DNA of 64,000 bases from Dyadobacter sp. CY343 (GTDB lineage Bacteria > Bacteroidota > Bacteroidia > Cytophagales > Spirosomataceae): assembly GCF_021390335.1 (NCBI RefSeq), contig NZ_JAJUXK010000001.1, forward strand, positions 62,001-126,000. Reading direction: 5' to 3'. The position numbers and the translations under genes were made by a program. Each line of letters opens with the position of its first letter. Positions within the stretch are counted from its first letter, which is position 1. A model generated the notes under the pieces. That model saw nothing but the letters and a program-made list of their open reading frames with translations, was not told where the DNA came from and searched no databases. Below are positions 27,116-36,088 of this stretch, piece after piece.

Positions 27116-29644
27116 ATGTCTGTCAATAAGCCGAGAGGAAACACACAACGTCCGAAAGCAGAGGAAACTGCGGAGTCCCGCATTCGCTTTTCTTTTGACT
27201 GGGAGCAAATTTTTTCGAGTCCCAAAGGCACATTGGCCTGGGGTACATTCTTTATATTACTTGGGATATTTCTTGAAATCGCATTCATTTCCTACCTCGT
27301 CACCGGTATTTCAGACCAGAGTGTGATCGACGGCCTGGGCCAGCAGTCGGTCCGCGATGCGGGCAGGCAAACGCGCAATTTTTTCGGTGTGCTCGGTGCG
27401 GTGATCTCCCATTTCTTTGTTTACAGGTGGTTCGGCGTAGGCGCACTGCTATTGCCGCTGGTCCCTATTATCGCCGGCTGGAAAATGGCTTTCGACAAAG
27501 AGATCATCCCGCTGAACAGAACTACCAAGGAAGTAATCTTTTTTACATTGTGGATCAGTGCGCTGATGGGTTACATTATCCTGATGAGCAACTCCGAAAG
27601 TACCATGAGCTTCGTTTCGGGCGGTATTGGTTACATTATCAATGTCACGCTTTTTGACTGGCTCAAATGGGGAAGTATCATTCCGATCATATTCGCGCTG
27701 TTCGTTTTTGCTGTATTCTTCTACGACGCCAGGTCAGCTTATGATGCGTGGCAGGCCAAAAATGCGAAGCCGGAAGTTGCTCCCGAACTCAATGGAACTG
27801 CGGCTGCCGAAGTGCCCCAGCCAAAAGTTGCAGAGCCGGTCAGTACTTACGCATCGGTTTTGAATGATACCTATGATGATGAACTTCCTGCAACCAACGG
27901 TCAGGAAAAACCAGAAAAGGCTGGTTTGATATTGGAGGTGGAGGAAGAAACGCCGGTAGCTGCTCCTGTCCTGCCCGTTATTCCGATAGCTCCCGTGGTT
28001 CCTGTTATTACAGCCCCGGTCGACGCGAAACTGGAACTGGAAGTGGAAGATACCACGCACGTAGCTGTTCAGGAAACGGAGGAATTTGAGGATGAGGATG
28101 TAAATGCTTCGATCCTGCGCGAGTTCGGGCAATACGACCCTATGCTGGATCTGCCTTCCTATCAATTTCCAAGGGTTGATTTATTAAATGAAGTATTTGA
28201 GAACCACCACGAAAAAGTAAGTCAGGAAGAACTTGAAAGTAACAAAACCAAGATTGTCGACACACTTGGAAGTTATGGGATCAATATTTCCAAGATCAAG
28301 GCCACGATCGGGCCGACTGTTACTTTATATGAAATTATACCGGAAGCGGGTGTCAGGATTTCCAAGATCAAAAACCTGGAAGGAGATATTGCATTAAGTC
28401 TTGCGGCGCTGGGGATCAGGATCATCGCGCCGATGCCCGGGCGTGGTACCATTGGTATTGAGGTACCAAATAAGAATAGGGAAACCGTTTTTGCTCGCTC
28501 CGTTCTATCTAATGAGCGTTTCCTGAAATCAAATTATGACCTGCCTATTGTTCTTGGAAAAACCATTTCCAACGAAATCCATATTGTAGACCTTGCCAAA
28601 ATGCCCCACTTGCTTATGGCAGGAGCTACCGGCCAGGGTAAGTCAGTAGGATTGAATGTGATCCTGGCCTCGCTGATCTATAAAAAGCACCCAGCTGAGC
28701 TGAAATTTGTATTGGTAGACCCGAAGAAGGTGGAACTTACGCTTTTCAACAAACTGGAAAGACACTTCCTGGCCAAGCTTCCCAATGCGGAAGAGGCGAT
28801 CATTACCGATACCAAAAAGGTGATTTTTACATTGAATTCCCTTTGTATCGAAATGGATTCCCGCTACGATCTTTTGAAGGAAGCTGCGGTGCGGAACCTG
28901 AAAGAATACAATGCAAAATTTGCCCAGAGAAGACTTAATCCCGAAAAAGGCCACCGCTTTCTTCCATATATTGTACTGGTAATCGATGAGTTGGCAGATT
29001 TGATGATGACAGCCGGCAAGGAAGTCGAAACGCCGATCGCACGTTTGGCGCAGCTCGCACGGGCTGTTGGTATTCACTTAGTTGTGGCTACGCAGCGGCC
29101 TTCCGTGAAAGTGATTACCGGTTTGATCAAAGCCAACTTCCCAGCCCGTTTATCTTTCCGCGTTACTTCCAGTATTGATTCACGTACCATTCTGGATATG
29201 GGCGGCGCGGAGCAGCTCGTCGGGCAGGGAGATATGCTGCTGGCGATCAACTCGGAGGTGATCCGCCTGCAATGCCCGTTTATTGATACCCGTGAAATCG
29301 AGGATGTATGCGAATTTATCGGCAGTCAGCGCGGCTATGATGAAGCGTATGCATTGCCGGAATATGAAGGGGAAGACGCCGCAGAAGGAAAAGCAGACCT
29401 TAATCCAGACGATTTTGACGCATTGCTCCCCGACGCAGCCCGCCTGATCGTAACCCACCAGCAGGGAAGTACTTCGCTGATCCAGCGCAAAATGAAGCTG
29501 GGATACAACCGCGCCGGTCGTATTATGGACCAGCTGGAAGTGCTCGGTGTAGTGGGGCCTTTCACAGGAAGCAAAGCGAGGGACGTGATGTTCCACGACC
29601 TGAGCGGCCTGGAAGAACACCTTCGGGTAATGGGCGTCCATTAG
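27116..29644 (+). CDS. ftsK: DNA translocase FtsK/SpoIIIE
   Basis: FtsK anchors at the division septum and pumps chromosomal DNA into daughter cells, aligning dif sites. The 842-residue protein has a four-helix N-terminal membrane domain (GTFFILLGIFLEIAFISYLV, then three further helices up to about residue 205), a short acidic/proline linker (about 215-340), the motor domain with Walker A GATGQGKS (about residue 502) and Walker B LVIDELADLMM (about 622), and a C-terminal gamma winged-helix domain (LIQRKMKLGYNRAGRIMDQLE). The linker is short compared with E. coli, as is usual in this phylum. Confidence 0.97.
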   Translation: MSVNKPRGNTQRPKAEETAESRIRFSFDWEQIFSSPKGTLAWGTFFILLGIFLEIAFISYLVTGISDQSVIDGLGQQSVRDAGRQTRNFFGVLGAVISHFFVYRWFGVGALLLPLVPIIAGWKMAFDKEIIPLNRTTKEVIFFTLWISALMGYIILMSNSESTMSFVSGGIGYIINVTLFDWLKWGSIIPIIFALFVFAVFFYDARSAYDAWQAKNAKPEVAPELNGTAAAEVPQPKVAEPVSTYASVLNDTYDDELPATNGQEKPEKAGLILEVEEETPVAAPVLPVIPIAPVVPVITAPVDAKLELEVEDTTHVAVQETEEFEDEDVNASILREFGQYDPMLDLPSYQFPRVDLLNEVFENHHEKVSQEELESNKTKIVDTLGSYGINISKIKATIGPTVTLYEIIPEAGVRISKIKNLEGDIALSLAALGIRIIAPMPGRGTIGIEVPNKNRETVFARSVLSNERFLKSNYDLPIVLGKTISNEIHIVDLAKMPHLLMAGATGQGKSVGLNVILASLIYKKHPAELKFVLVDPKKVELTLFNKLERHFLAKLPNAEEAIITDTKKVIFTLNSLCIEMDSRYDLLKEAAVRNLKEYNAKFAQRRLNPEKGHRFLPYIVLVIDELADLMMTAGKEVETPIARLAQLARAVGIHLVVATQRPSVKVITGLIKANFPARLSFRVTSSIDSRTILDMGGAEQLVGQGDMLLAINSEVIRLQCPFIDTREIEDVCEFIGSQRGYDEAYALPEYEGEDAAEGKADLNPDDFDALLPDAARLIVTHQQGSTSLIQRKMKLGYNRAGRIMDQLEVLGVVGPFTGSKARDVMFHDLSGLEEHLRVMGVH

Positions 29645-29776
29645 CATTCATCTCTTGCAAAGCACAATCTGTTGACATACCGGATCTCGCGTTAAACCAT
29701 CCTTTTCGGCGATGGTCTAAATTTTGTAATATCTCCTAATTAAGCATTTTAATTTTTACTCACTAGAAACCTCGTT

Positions 29777-30421
29777 ATGAAAAATCTGAAAATGAATGCA
29801 TTCCTGCTTGCTGTACTCTTTGTTTTTCTCGGCGGCAGTGCATTTGCTCAGGGCGACAAAAAGTCATCGGCGATCCTGGAAGCGATGAGCAATAAGTACC
29901 AGAAGATCAAATCCTTCAAAGCAGCATTTACTTATCTCCCGGAAGGCGGCAAACCGCTGAAAGGTGAGGCTACTGTAAAAGGAACGAAGTTCAGGCTGAA
30001 AATGGCGGGTCAGGAGATCTTCAATGACGGTAAATTAATGGCCACTTATATTAAGGAAACAAACGAAGTCAACTTGCAGGATTTCGATCCGACTGCCGGC
30101 GGCGACCTTGACCCGACAAGAATTTATTCAGCCTATAAAAAAGGTTTTAAATACGCATTCCTGAAAGAGAAAAAGGAAGGCGCCAAAGTACTGGAAGTGG
30201 TGGAGCTTACTTCTACCAACAAAAGCAGTCAGGTAGATAAGGTGCAAATTGAGGTTAATAAGGCTGATAAGTCTATCAATAGCTGGAAAATATTTCAGAA
30301 AAACGGACAGGAAGTACTGTACAAAGTGGATCAGTTTCAGCCTGACGTAACAGTAGCAGACACTTATTTCACATTTAATGCGAAGCAATATCCGGGAGTT
30401 GAAGTAGTTGATCTTCGGTAA
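29777..30421 (+). CDS. lolA: LolA-like outer-membrane lipoprotein carrier
   Basis: LolA ferries lipoproteins from the inner-membrane LolCDE complex to the outer membrane. The 214-residue product has a signal peptide (MKNLKMNAFLLAVLFVFLGGSAFA) and the LolA layout: AILEAMSNKYQKIKSFKAAFTY, EATVKGTKFRLKMAGQEIFNDG, and the later EVNLQDF and VDKVQIEVNK strands. It ends near a strong terminator and follows ftsK, an order common in Bacteroidota. Confidence 0.9.
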   Translation: MKNLKMNAFLLAVLFVFLGGSAFAQGDKKSSAILEAMSNKYQKIKSFKAAFTYLPEGGKPLKGEATVKGTKFRLKMAGQEIFNDGKLMATYIKETNEVNLQDFDPTAGGDLDPTRIYSAYKKGFKYAFLKEKKEGAKVLEVVELTSTNKSSQVDKVQIEVNKADKSINSWKIFQKNGQEVLYKVDQFQPDVTVADTYFTFNAKQYPGVEVVDLR

Positions 30422-30443
30422 AACTCAGGGTACTTGAAAAGCC

Positions 30444-30477
30444 AAAAAGGCGGGATCGATCAGATCCCGCCTTTTTT
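30444..30477 (+). terminator. Strong intrinsic terminator after lolA
   Basis: AAAAAGGCGGGATC (30444-30457) and its complement (30463-30476) form a 14-bp perfect stem with a 5-nt loop and a T tract, 22 bp after the lolA stop. Confidence 0.92.
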
Positions 30478-30537
30478 ATTTAGCGTGTATGCGCGTGACT
30501 TGTAATAGCCAACACTGGATCTGACAGTTAAGTTTTT

Positions 30538-31108
30538 TTAGGAATTACTCAAAAAATGAATTTGAGAAGGGGCCGGGAAATTCTCAGCCCCTTTTTGATT
30601 TCCGTCGACCTGGTTATTCCTGGCGAGCGGTCCGCAGCGCGGTTGCTCTCCAGCAGAGCTCGTTTCCGCTTTACCAGGCAATTTTAAGTTATCACTTTTG
30701 TCGAAAAGCTCATTGACGTTTTTGCTTTTGGCAATTGCTTTACTATCTGAGAAAGTCTGCAATGGAGTTTTGCCGTAGCAATATCTGCCGCTGTGCGTCC
30801 GCTCTGAATTGTAATAATGGATCCATTTGTCGATATCAGCCTGCAATGTATCCGAGCTATTATAGATTTTCTTCCGGAAGGCTATGGCATAAAATTCCTC
30901 GGCACCGGCCGCCCGGCTGCATTGTCCGGTGGAACCGCTCGCAAATGCCATTGGTCTGAGGACTTTTTGCCTTCGTTCTGGTATGATCGATGTCCTCGAT
31001 ATTCAGGTACAGCTGATATTCATGTTGCTCTTTGGCTCCGCAATATCGCCGGGCGACCCCGTCGGTTCCTCGGTCAGTGAGTATACGCAGAAGATTATTT
31101 TCACACAT
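30538..31108 (-). pseudogene. Decayed IS481-family transposase remnant
   Basis: Two minus-strand frames together give the C-terminal half of a DDE transposase of IS481 type: LLRILTDRG...YCGAKEQHEYQLYLNI, EDIDHTRTKAKSPQTNGICE, RFHRTM, then, after a frameshift, EEFYAIAFRKKIYNSSDTL, DKWIHYYNSERTHSGRY, CYGKTPLQTFSDSKAIAK. The N-terminal half is missing. Two GC-rich insertions interrupt the family pattern: 15 nt between GT and YCG (in frame) and about 16 nt after RFHRTMQ (shifts the frame). A TGACAG-type end near 30520 may be one IS terminus; the other is absent. The element cannot move by itself. Confidence 0.8.
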
Positions 31109-31244
31109 GTTCGGCGGCTACATCCTCGCACAGAAGGATTTGGGTTACACGCCGGAGCTGAGCAATACTTTTTGGTCTTTTAAGGAATTGGTGGAGTTTT
31201 TTGAGGTGTTGGAGCGAGTTCGGGATGGAGAAATGGTGGGGTAA
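31107..31244 (+). pseudogene. Orphan 3' coding tail beside the transposase remnant
   Basis: Directly where transposase similarity ends, the plus strand opens a coding-like frame, MFGGYILAQKDLGYTPELSN then FWSFKELVEFFEVLERVRDG, ending at TAA 31242-31244. It reads like the C-terminus of a soluble protein that lost its front when the IS inserted or was deleted. It could instead be a 45-residue peptide starting at the ATG. I do not recognise the family. Confidence 0.4.
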
Positions 31245-31278
31245 CTGGTTGTGATTTGGAGTTGGTTTTGAGAGTCTT

Positions 31279-31372
31279 CCGTCGACTGAAGTCGGTGGAA
31301 TGGATTGGGTTGGTTATCTATGGCCGTCGGCTCCAACCCCCAGCATCTATAGCCGTCGGTTTCAACCGACGG
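31279..31372. repeat. Cluster of 20-bp palindromic hairpin repeats
   Basis: Three related copies lie here: CCGTCGACTGAAGTCGGTGG (31279-31298, two stem mismatches), a decayed copy at 31324-31341, and a perfect hairpin CCGTCGGTTTCAACCGACGG (31353-31372). All share an 8-bp stem around TTCA or its complement TGAA. Related copies lie at 32534 and 37428. Confidence 0.8.
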
Positions 31373-31438
31373 AAAAAGATTTTAATAATTTTGATTATAT
31401 AGCATTCAAAATCAATGTGTTTAGCCATATTTTAATAA

Positions 31439-32113
31439 ATGTGTATGAAAAAGTATTTTACGATTTTGGCAGCGGCGCTTGTTAGCCTTTCATTTTCCGC
31501 AGAAGCCCAGAAAGTGGCAGGTTGGGAAATCGGCATCCAGGGTGAGTTTGGGCGCGATTGGTATCATAAAAGTTATGCGCCGGAAGTAATTTATGGAGAA
31601 CAAATCCTGAACTTTTCTTCAAGCCGCTCATGGGGCGCTGGTTTCTATTTTGAAAAGCCGCTGAATACACGCTGGTCTGTGCTGGGTCAGGCAGGCTATG
31701 CGCAAAAGAAAATTCGCCCGCAGCTTTTTTATTATCCCAGCCAAACAGCGTCGCAATCCTATACGAGAGAATTGCATCACAGGGTTGAGGCGGATGCGGG
31801 CATGCGGCTTTATCTGAATCCTGAATCTCGGTTGAAGTTTTTTGTGGAAGGCAAACTAGGCGGAAATATCTTCCTCTCGATCGTTCAGCACGAAGCCACC
31901 TATGGTGAGATAGTGGTCAAAGATGTTTTTGGCTTTCAGCGCGTTGCGCCGGTTGCATCGGGTTCTGTCGGTCTCAAATGGTCACGACTTACGATTTCTG
32001 CAGAGTATAGAGACGATTTGATGGTTTCGCGACGGAGTGATCAAAGGAGCGGGATTTCTGGGAAAGGGTTGTTTGGGAAAGTTGGGTTTGCTTTGTTGAA
32101 GGGTGGTAGGTAG
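31439..32113 (+). CDS. Outer-membrane beta-barrel protein (PorT-like), function unknown
   Basis: The 224-residue protein has a signal peptide (MKKYFTILAAALVSLSFSAEAQ, counting from the second ATG at 31445) and alternating aromatic strands (SWGAGFYFEKPLNTRWSVLG; FFVEGKLGGNIFLSI; GLFGKVGFALLKGGR) typical of small Bacteroidota outer-membrane barrels. A spaced Arg/Tyr/His pattern is visible (TRELHHRVEADAGMRLYLNP). It sits alone in the repeat-rich scar region between the IS remnant and the catabolic island. No function can be assigned. Confidence 0.7.
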   Translation: MCMKKYFTILAAALVSLSFSAEAQKVAGWEIGIQGEFGRDWYHKSYAPEVIYGEQILNFSSSRSWGAGFYFEKPLNTRWSVLGQAGYAQKKIRPQLFYYPSQTASQSYTRELHHRVEADAGMRLYLNPESRLKFFVEGKLGGNIFLSIVQHEATYGEIVVKDVFGFQRVAPVASGSVGLKWSRLTISAEYRDDLMVSRRSDQRSGISGKGLFGKVGFALLKGGR

Positions 32114-32328
32114 AAGTTGTATCACATAGTCGAATATACACGTCTAGTAATTGGGCAAGTGAGGCGATTTGGTTTTCTATATGCGCTGCCCACGATGAAG
32201 AATTCGAGATAAAGGCAATAGCTATTTGGGATTTGACGAGTGGCAAGAGGAAGAAAGAAATAGTACTTGCTCTTGAAAACGATTGTCTAAACCTTTCTAG
32301 TAGACGTTTTTCCATGATAAATTCATAG
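32110..32328 (+). other. Coding-like open stretch without start codon (possible gene fragment)
   Basis: The frame beginning just after the stop at 32107 stays open for 72 codons and reads plausibly as protein (SRIYTSSNWASEAIWFSICA, AHDEEFEIKAIAIWDLTSGK, RKKEIVLALENDC), ending at TAG 32326-32328. It has no upstream ATG, GTG or TTG. It is probably a gene remnant; chance openness cannot be excluded. The rest of 32114-32570 holds only repeats. Confidence 0.3.
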
Positions 32329-32366
32329 AAAAAGCGATCAGCACCAAGGCACCACTCGCTTTTCCC

Positions 32367-32460
32367 TTTGTCATGCTGAGCGGAGTCGAAGCAAAAGGCA
32401 CAACGCTATTACGTAAGAGTTGCGTTGTGCTAGTGCTTCGACTCCGCTCAGCATGACAAA
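32367..32460. repeat. 94-bp long-hairpin repeat element (MITE-like)
   Basis: Two perfectly complementary 27-nt arms (32367-32393 and 32434-32460; core CATGCTGAGCGGAGTCGAAG) enclose a second perfect 9-bp stem, GCACAACGC (32398-32406) with GCGTTGTGC (32422-32430). A fragment of the right arm recurs at 32485-32497. A second, less perfect element of the same family is at 36010-36082. No coding capacity. Confidence 0.85.
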
Positions 32461-32533
32461 AAAATGTCAGTAAATCAGAGAAAATCAGCATGACAAAGAA
32501 ATATTAGCTAAAAAAACCCAAAAAATTCAATAC

Positions 32534-32553
32534 CCGTTGGCTTCAGCCAACGG
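32534..32553. repeat. 20-bp hairpin repeat at the 3' end of the catabolic operon
   Basis: CCGTTGGCTTCAGCCAACGG has a perfect 8-bp stem and TTCA loop. On the minus strand it follows the stop of the oxidoreductase gene by 17 bp. Confidence 0.85.
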
Positions 32554-32570
32554 AATGATAACGCCGGGGC

Positions 32571-33953
32571 CTACTTCTTCGCGCTCTTCAGCGCCTCCGT
32601 TGTCAGCCAATACTTCGCAATCATATTCGGCACTTCCCATTCTGGCAGCTTGCCTGCTTTCAGGTACTCCATATATTTATTTGCAACCTGCGCAAAATGC
32701 GCTTCGTGGCCGTTATCGTATTTTTGCGGGATTGTTACTTCCCAGCCGGCTGCATTCTTTTTCAACTCAATGCCGGGATATTTGTCCTGCGCAGCTTTGA
32801 AACCTGCTGTAACTGCGTCTTCGTAAGCTTTACTTTTGTCTTTGGATTCAATGTAAAGCACCGGCTTGTATTTCTGGTCTTTACCCTGACGAACGATCAG
32901 GTTCGCCTTCGAACCTTTCATGATAGAATAATGCGTATCGCCCGTTCCTTCCGGCGCCTGGAAATTCCATAGTACCGAAACTTTCGCGTGCACACCTTTC
33001 AAAGTGTAAGTCATTTCTCCATTCGAATACACATTCAAAAGGCTGTCTTTCACATCTTTGTCCAAAAAGGCGGGATACTTTTCACTCTTGGTAACCAGCT
33101 TGAACTGCGATGGCGTAAGCTGTGTCGCAGTCCGTTTTGCGTTCAGCAGCTTCATATCTTTTTGATAATCCAGAGTCACATCCGGGAAAGCGCTCCATTG
33201 AACCAGGTCCACCAAATGCGTCGTCACGTCCACCATTCCTTCACCTTGCTGGTTTACGTCAAAAAACCACGTCGGACGAACAAGCGGCTCACCGGAAATG
33301 TATTTGAAAAAATGGTGCACACTTTCCTTCATCACAGCCGGGTCGGACGCAGTTCCTTTTTGTAACTCCCCAAAAATTTCAGGAACCGCAGCCAGCTCGC
33401 GCTGTAATGCATTGGTGATCTCATAACGCTCGGTCATGATATCATAAAGCAACACCTTATTTTTATCCGCACTTGCAAAAGCTTCTTTCAGCTTGTCAAA
33501 ACCTGCCGCGTCGATCGCCATTGGTTTATCGGCCAAAACGTTCAGACCTGCGTCGACAGACTTCTTGATATAATCGGTTTTCTTCTGGTTATTTCCAGCC
33601 AAAACCACCACATTACCCTTTTTCTCAGACAGCATTTTGTCCATAAAATCGGTCCCCGTATACACTTCCTCTTTCCATCGCGTAGGATCTTCGGCGCGGG
33701 TGTTGTACTTCTCAACCTTGTCCAGGTAAGCTTTCACGTCCGGACCTTCGGACGCATACACGTGCACCACGGAGTCCACATCGTCATACATAGATTTCTG
33801 AACAAGCGCCGCGTGGAAGTGACCCGGCTCCACCACGATCAGGCTCAGCGGTTTTTTCGATCCCTCATCATTTGCTTCTTCTTTCTTCGTATTACATGCC
33901 TGATTTAATGCCATTGCGCTTAATAAAGCGGTAGTCAAGAGTTGTTTTCTCAT
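32571..33953 (-). CDS. Gfo/Idh/MocA-family oxidoreductase with putative oxidoreductase C-terminal domain, probable lipoprotein
   Basis: The ATG at 33953 gives 460 residues with an exported N-terminus (MRKQLLTTALLSAMALNQACN); the Cys followed by polar residues suggests a lipid anchor, though the lipobox is weak. The N-terminal Rossmann part departs from the classic GxGxxG (LSLIVVEPGHFHAALVQKSM), and the LADKPMAI motif carries the usual lysine. The C-terminal half resembles the putative oxidoreductase C-terminal domain found with such proteins in Bacteroidota. It is the last gene of the nagA/nagB cluster, 45 bp after nagB. Substrate unknown; a keto-sugar reaction is likely from context. Confidence 0.8.
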   Translation of the reverse strand: MRKQLLTTALLSAMALNQACNTKKEEANDEGSKKPLSLIVVEPGHFHAALVQKSMYDDVDSVVHVYASEGPDVKAYLDKVEKYNTRAEDPTRWKEEVYTGTDFMDKMLSEKKGNVVVLAGNNQKKTDYIKKSVDAGLNVLADKPMAIDAAGFDKLKEAFASADKNKVLLYDIMTERYEITNALQRELAAVPEIFGELQKGTASDPAVMKESVHHFFKYISGEPLVRPTWFFDVNQQGEGMVDVTTHLVDLVQWSAFPDVTLDYQKDMKLLNAKRTATQLTPSQFKLVTKSEKYPAFLDKDVKDSLLNVYSNGEMTYTLKGVHAKVSVLWNFQAPEGTGDTHYSIMKGSKANLIVRQGKDQKYKPVLYIESKDKSKAYEDAVTAGFKAAQDKYPGIELKKNAAGWEVTIPQKYDNGHEAHFAQVANKYMEYLKAGKLPEWEVPNMIAKYWLTTEALKSAKK

Positions 33954-33998
33954 TTGAATGGGTTGATGTAACAGGTGCAAGATAGTCCCAAAACGAAA

Positions 33999-34775
33999 CT
34001 ATGCCTGACTGTAAGACGAAATTTCTTTGAGCATCCCTGAACTGGCTTTATCGATAAAAAGAATTGCATTCGGGTGGGTGCGCAGGATTGTCGACGGGTA
34101 TAATTCCTGAACATCTTCCTCAACGGTATGGGCGATCGCCTCCGCCTTTTTCTCTCCCGGAACAATGCAAAACGCATAAGTCGCCTTCATCAAAGTCGGG
34201 ATCGTGAGAGTCAATGCATTGGCTGGTACCTCGTCGAAAGTATCAAAACATACATCATTCACCTGTTGCTGGCGGCAAGCATCGTCGAGCTCAACCTGCT
34301 TGACGATCAAAGGATCATCAAAAAACGCAACGTGCGGATCGTTAAATGCCAAATGTCCGTTTTCACCAATTCCCAGACAAACAATATCAGTCGGATTATC
34401 AAGCAATAACTGCGTGTAGCGCGCACATTCCGCATCCAGATCAGCCGCATTTCCGTCAAGGTAATTGACAGAATTTAATGGTTTAAAATCAAACAGCCGC
34501 ACTTTCAGAAAATTGCCGAAATTCTGTGACGCATCGGCCGGTATACCCACATATTCGTCCATGTGAAATGCATTGATCTTCTCCCAGGCTATTCCTTTTT
34601 CTTCTTTTAATACTTCCAAAAACTCGTTTTGAGAAGGCGCAGACGCAAAAATGATATTGATAAACTCTTTTGAATCCTGCAACTCACGGATCTTGTCGGC
34701 CACAGCCTGCGCCGCACTTGCGCCCATTTCCTGTCTTGTATTGAAGATCTGTATTTCCAAATTGTCGACTTTCAT
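33999..34775 (-). CDS. nagB: Glucosamine-6-phosphate deaminase
   Basis: NagB converts glucosamine-6-phosphate to fructose-6-phosphate and ammonia. The 258-residue product shows the proton-transfer loop NAFHMDEYVGIPADASQNFG (Asp near residue 70), the catalytic triad segment CLGIGENGHLAFNDP (near residues 133-147) and the C-terminal TILRTHPNAILFIDKAS. It directly follows nagA (18 bp), completing the route from GlcNAc-6-phosphate to glycolysis. Confidence 0.95.
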   Translation of the reverse strand: MKVDNLEIQIFNTRQEMGASAAQAVADKIRELQDSKEFINIIFASAPSQNEFLEVLKEEKGIAWEKINAFHMDEYVGIPADASQNFGNFLKVRLFDFKPLNSVNYLDGNAADLDAECARYTQLLLDNPTDIVCLGIGENGHLAFNDPHVAFFDDPLIVKQVELDDACRQQQVNDVCFDTFDEVPANALTLTIPTLMKATYAFCIVPGEKKAEAIAHTVEEDVQELYPSTILRTHPNAILFIDKASSGMLKEISSYSQA

Positions 34776-34793
34776 CTTTCGTGTTTTTAATAC

Positions 34794-35975
34794 TTATATA
34801 GCGTTATTGTAAATTACTTTTCCTTTCACGATGGTTTTTTGTACTGATATATTTTGGTCAAAAATCACAATATCAGCATCTTTCCCAGCCACTAGGGAGC
34901 CTTTTCGCTGGTCAACTCCCATGATTCTTGCAGGTGTCAAACTCGCCATTCTCACCGCGTCGAGCAGCGAAACATCTGCGATTTGTACCATTGTCCGCAC
35001 CAGTCTGTCGGCGGTTGAAACGCTTCCAGCAAACGAAGTACGATCGGGTAGCTTGGCCACACCGTCTTCCACGATTACTTTCAACCCGTTTTTGAGCGAG
35101 CCCAGCGTACTTTCTCCCTCAGGCATTCCGGCGGCGCGCATTGCGTCGGTAATCAATGCAATGCGATCGGCTCCTTTTATTTTATAGATCAGCTTCAAAA
35201 GCGGCGCAGGCAAATGCACCCCGTCGGCGATAATCTCCACATCCATATCCAGCAAAAAAGCACTTTCAATGGTCCCCGCATACCTGAATGCATTTCGCCG
35301 CGTCACGCCCGACATCGCTGAATATAAATGGGTAGCGAGGGTATACCCATTTTCAAATGCATCCAAAACCTCCTCATAAATAGCGTCAGTGTGTGCTACT
35401 GCCGCCAGTATCCCTTTTTGTCTCAGTCTTTTACCAAAATCAATAGCCCCAGGCAACTCCGGCGCGGCACTCCACCGCGTGATCGACGAAGAGTAAGCGA
35501 GTACTTCCTCGTACTCCGCCGGATCAGGGTTCCGGATATAACGCGGGTCCTGGGCACCCCGCTGGCTCAATGCGAAATAGGGACCTTCCAAATGCATCCC
35601 GAGAAATTGCGCACCGTTTGCATTCAATCCATTTGCTTTTTCGTACAGATCCAAAGTTTCAAGCAAATCCGCCTTTTCACTCGTCAAAGTGGTCGGTACC
35701 AAAGCAGTAGTACCATATTTCGCATGCGTCTCCGCAATCCCCAAAAACGCCTCAACACTCCCATCCATAAAATCATATCCGCCACCACCGTGAATGTGAA
35801 TGTCAATGAAGCCGGGGGCGATGTAATGTCCACCAGCGTCGATGACGTCAGCATCAGGAAAGTCCACGTCCCGAGCCTCAATCCCAACAATAATTCCATC
35901 CTCAATCAATACAGTTCCGTTTCGGATGTATCGATAAGGAGTGATTAGTGTGCCGTTTATGATTTTAAGTTTCAT
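34794..35975 (-). CDS. nagA: N-acetylglucosamine-6-phosphate deacetylase
   Basis: NagA removes acetate from GlcNAc-6-phosphate. The 393-residue amidohydrolase has the metal motif GFIDIHIHGGGGYDFMDG (H60, H62), HLEGPYF with the metal-ligand glutamate, AVAHTDA, ATHLYSAMSG and the catalytic aspartate in ALITDAMRAAG. The order MFS transporter - nagA - nagB - oxidoreductase on one strand indicates an aminosugar operon. A degenerate copy of the long-hairpin repeat lies just upstream. Confidence 0.96.
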   Translation of the reverse strand: MKLKIINGTLITPYRYIRNGTVLIEDGIIVGIEARDVDFPDADVIDAGGHYIAPGFIDIHIHGGGGYDFMDGSVEAFLGIAETHAKYGTTALVPTTLTSEKADLLETLDLYEKANGLNANGAQFLGMHLEGPYFALSQRGAQDPRYIRNPDPAEYEEVLAYSSSITRWSAAPELPGAIDFGKRLRQKGILAAVAHTDAIYEEVLDAFENGYTLATHLYSAMSGVTRRNAFRYAGTIESAFLLDMDVEIIADGVHLPAPLLKLIYKIKGADRIALITDAMRAAGMPEGESTLGSLKNGLKVIVEDGVAKLPDRTSFAGSVSTADRLVRTMVQIADVSLLDAVRMASLTPARIMGVDQRKGSLVAGKDADIVIFDQNISVQKTIVKGKVIYNNAI

Positions 35976-36009
35976 TTGTTTTTAGCTGTTTGTCTTACTG
36001 CTTCTTGTC

Positions 36010-36082
36010 TTGTCATGCTGAGCGGAGTCGAAGCACGTTACTGCTCGTGAGTAGCGCCCTTCGACTCCGCTCAGGGTGACAA
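36010..36082. repeat. Second long-hairpin repeat element
   Basis: 24-nt arms at 36010-36033 and 36059-36082 are complementary except at two positions (core CTGAGCGGAGTCGAAG). It lies between the MFS transporter and nagA, within the probable operon, so it would form a hairpin in the transcript. Confidence 0.8.
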
Positions 36083-36088
36083 AGCATG

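Noticed and set aside
30735..31183. Plus-strand ORFs across the transposase remnant
   Set aside because: They are antisense to recognisable IS481 transposase sequence and have no protein-like motifs.
31989..32315. Minus-strand ORF of 108 codons over the end of the outer-membrane barrel gene
   Set aside because: It overlaps the 3' end of a better-supported plus-strand gene and is serine/threonine-rich low-complexity; the opposite strand frame at 32110-32328 looks more coding-like.
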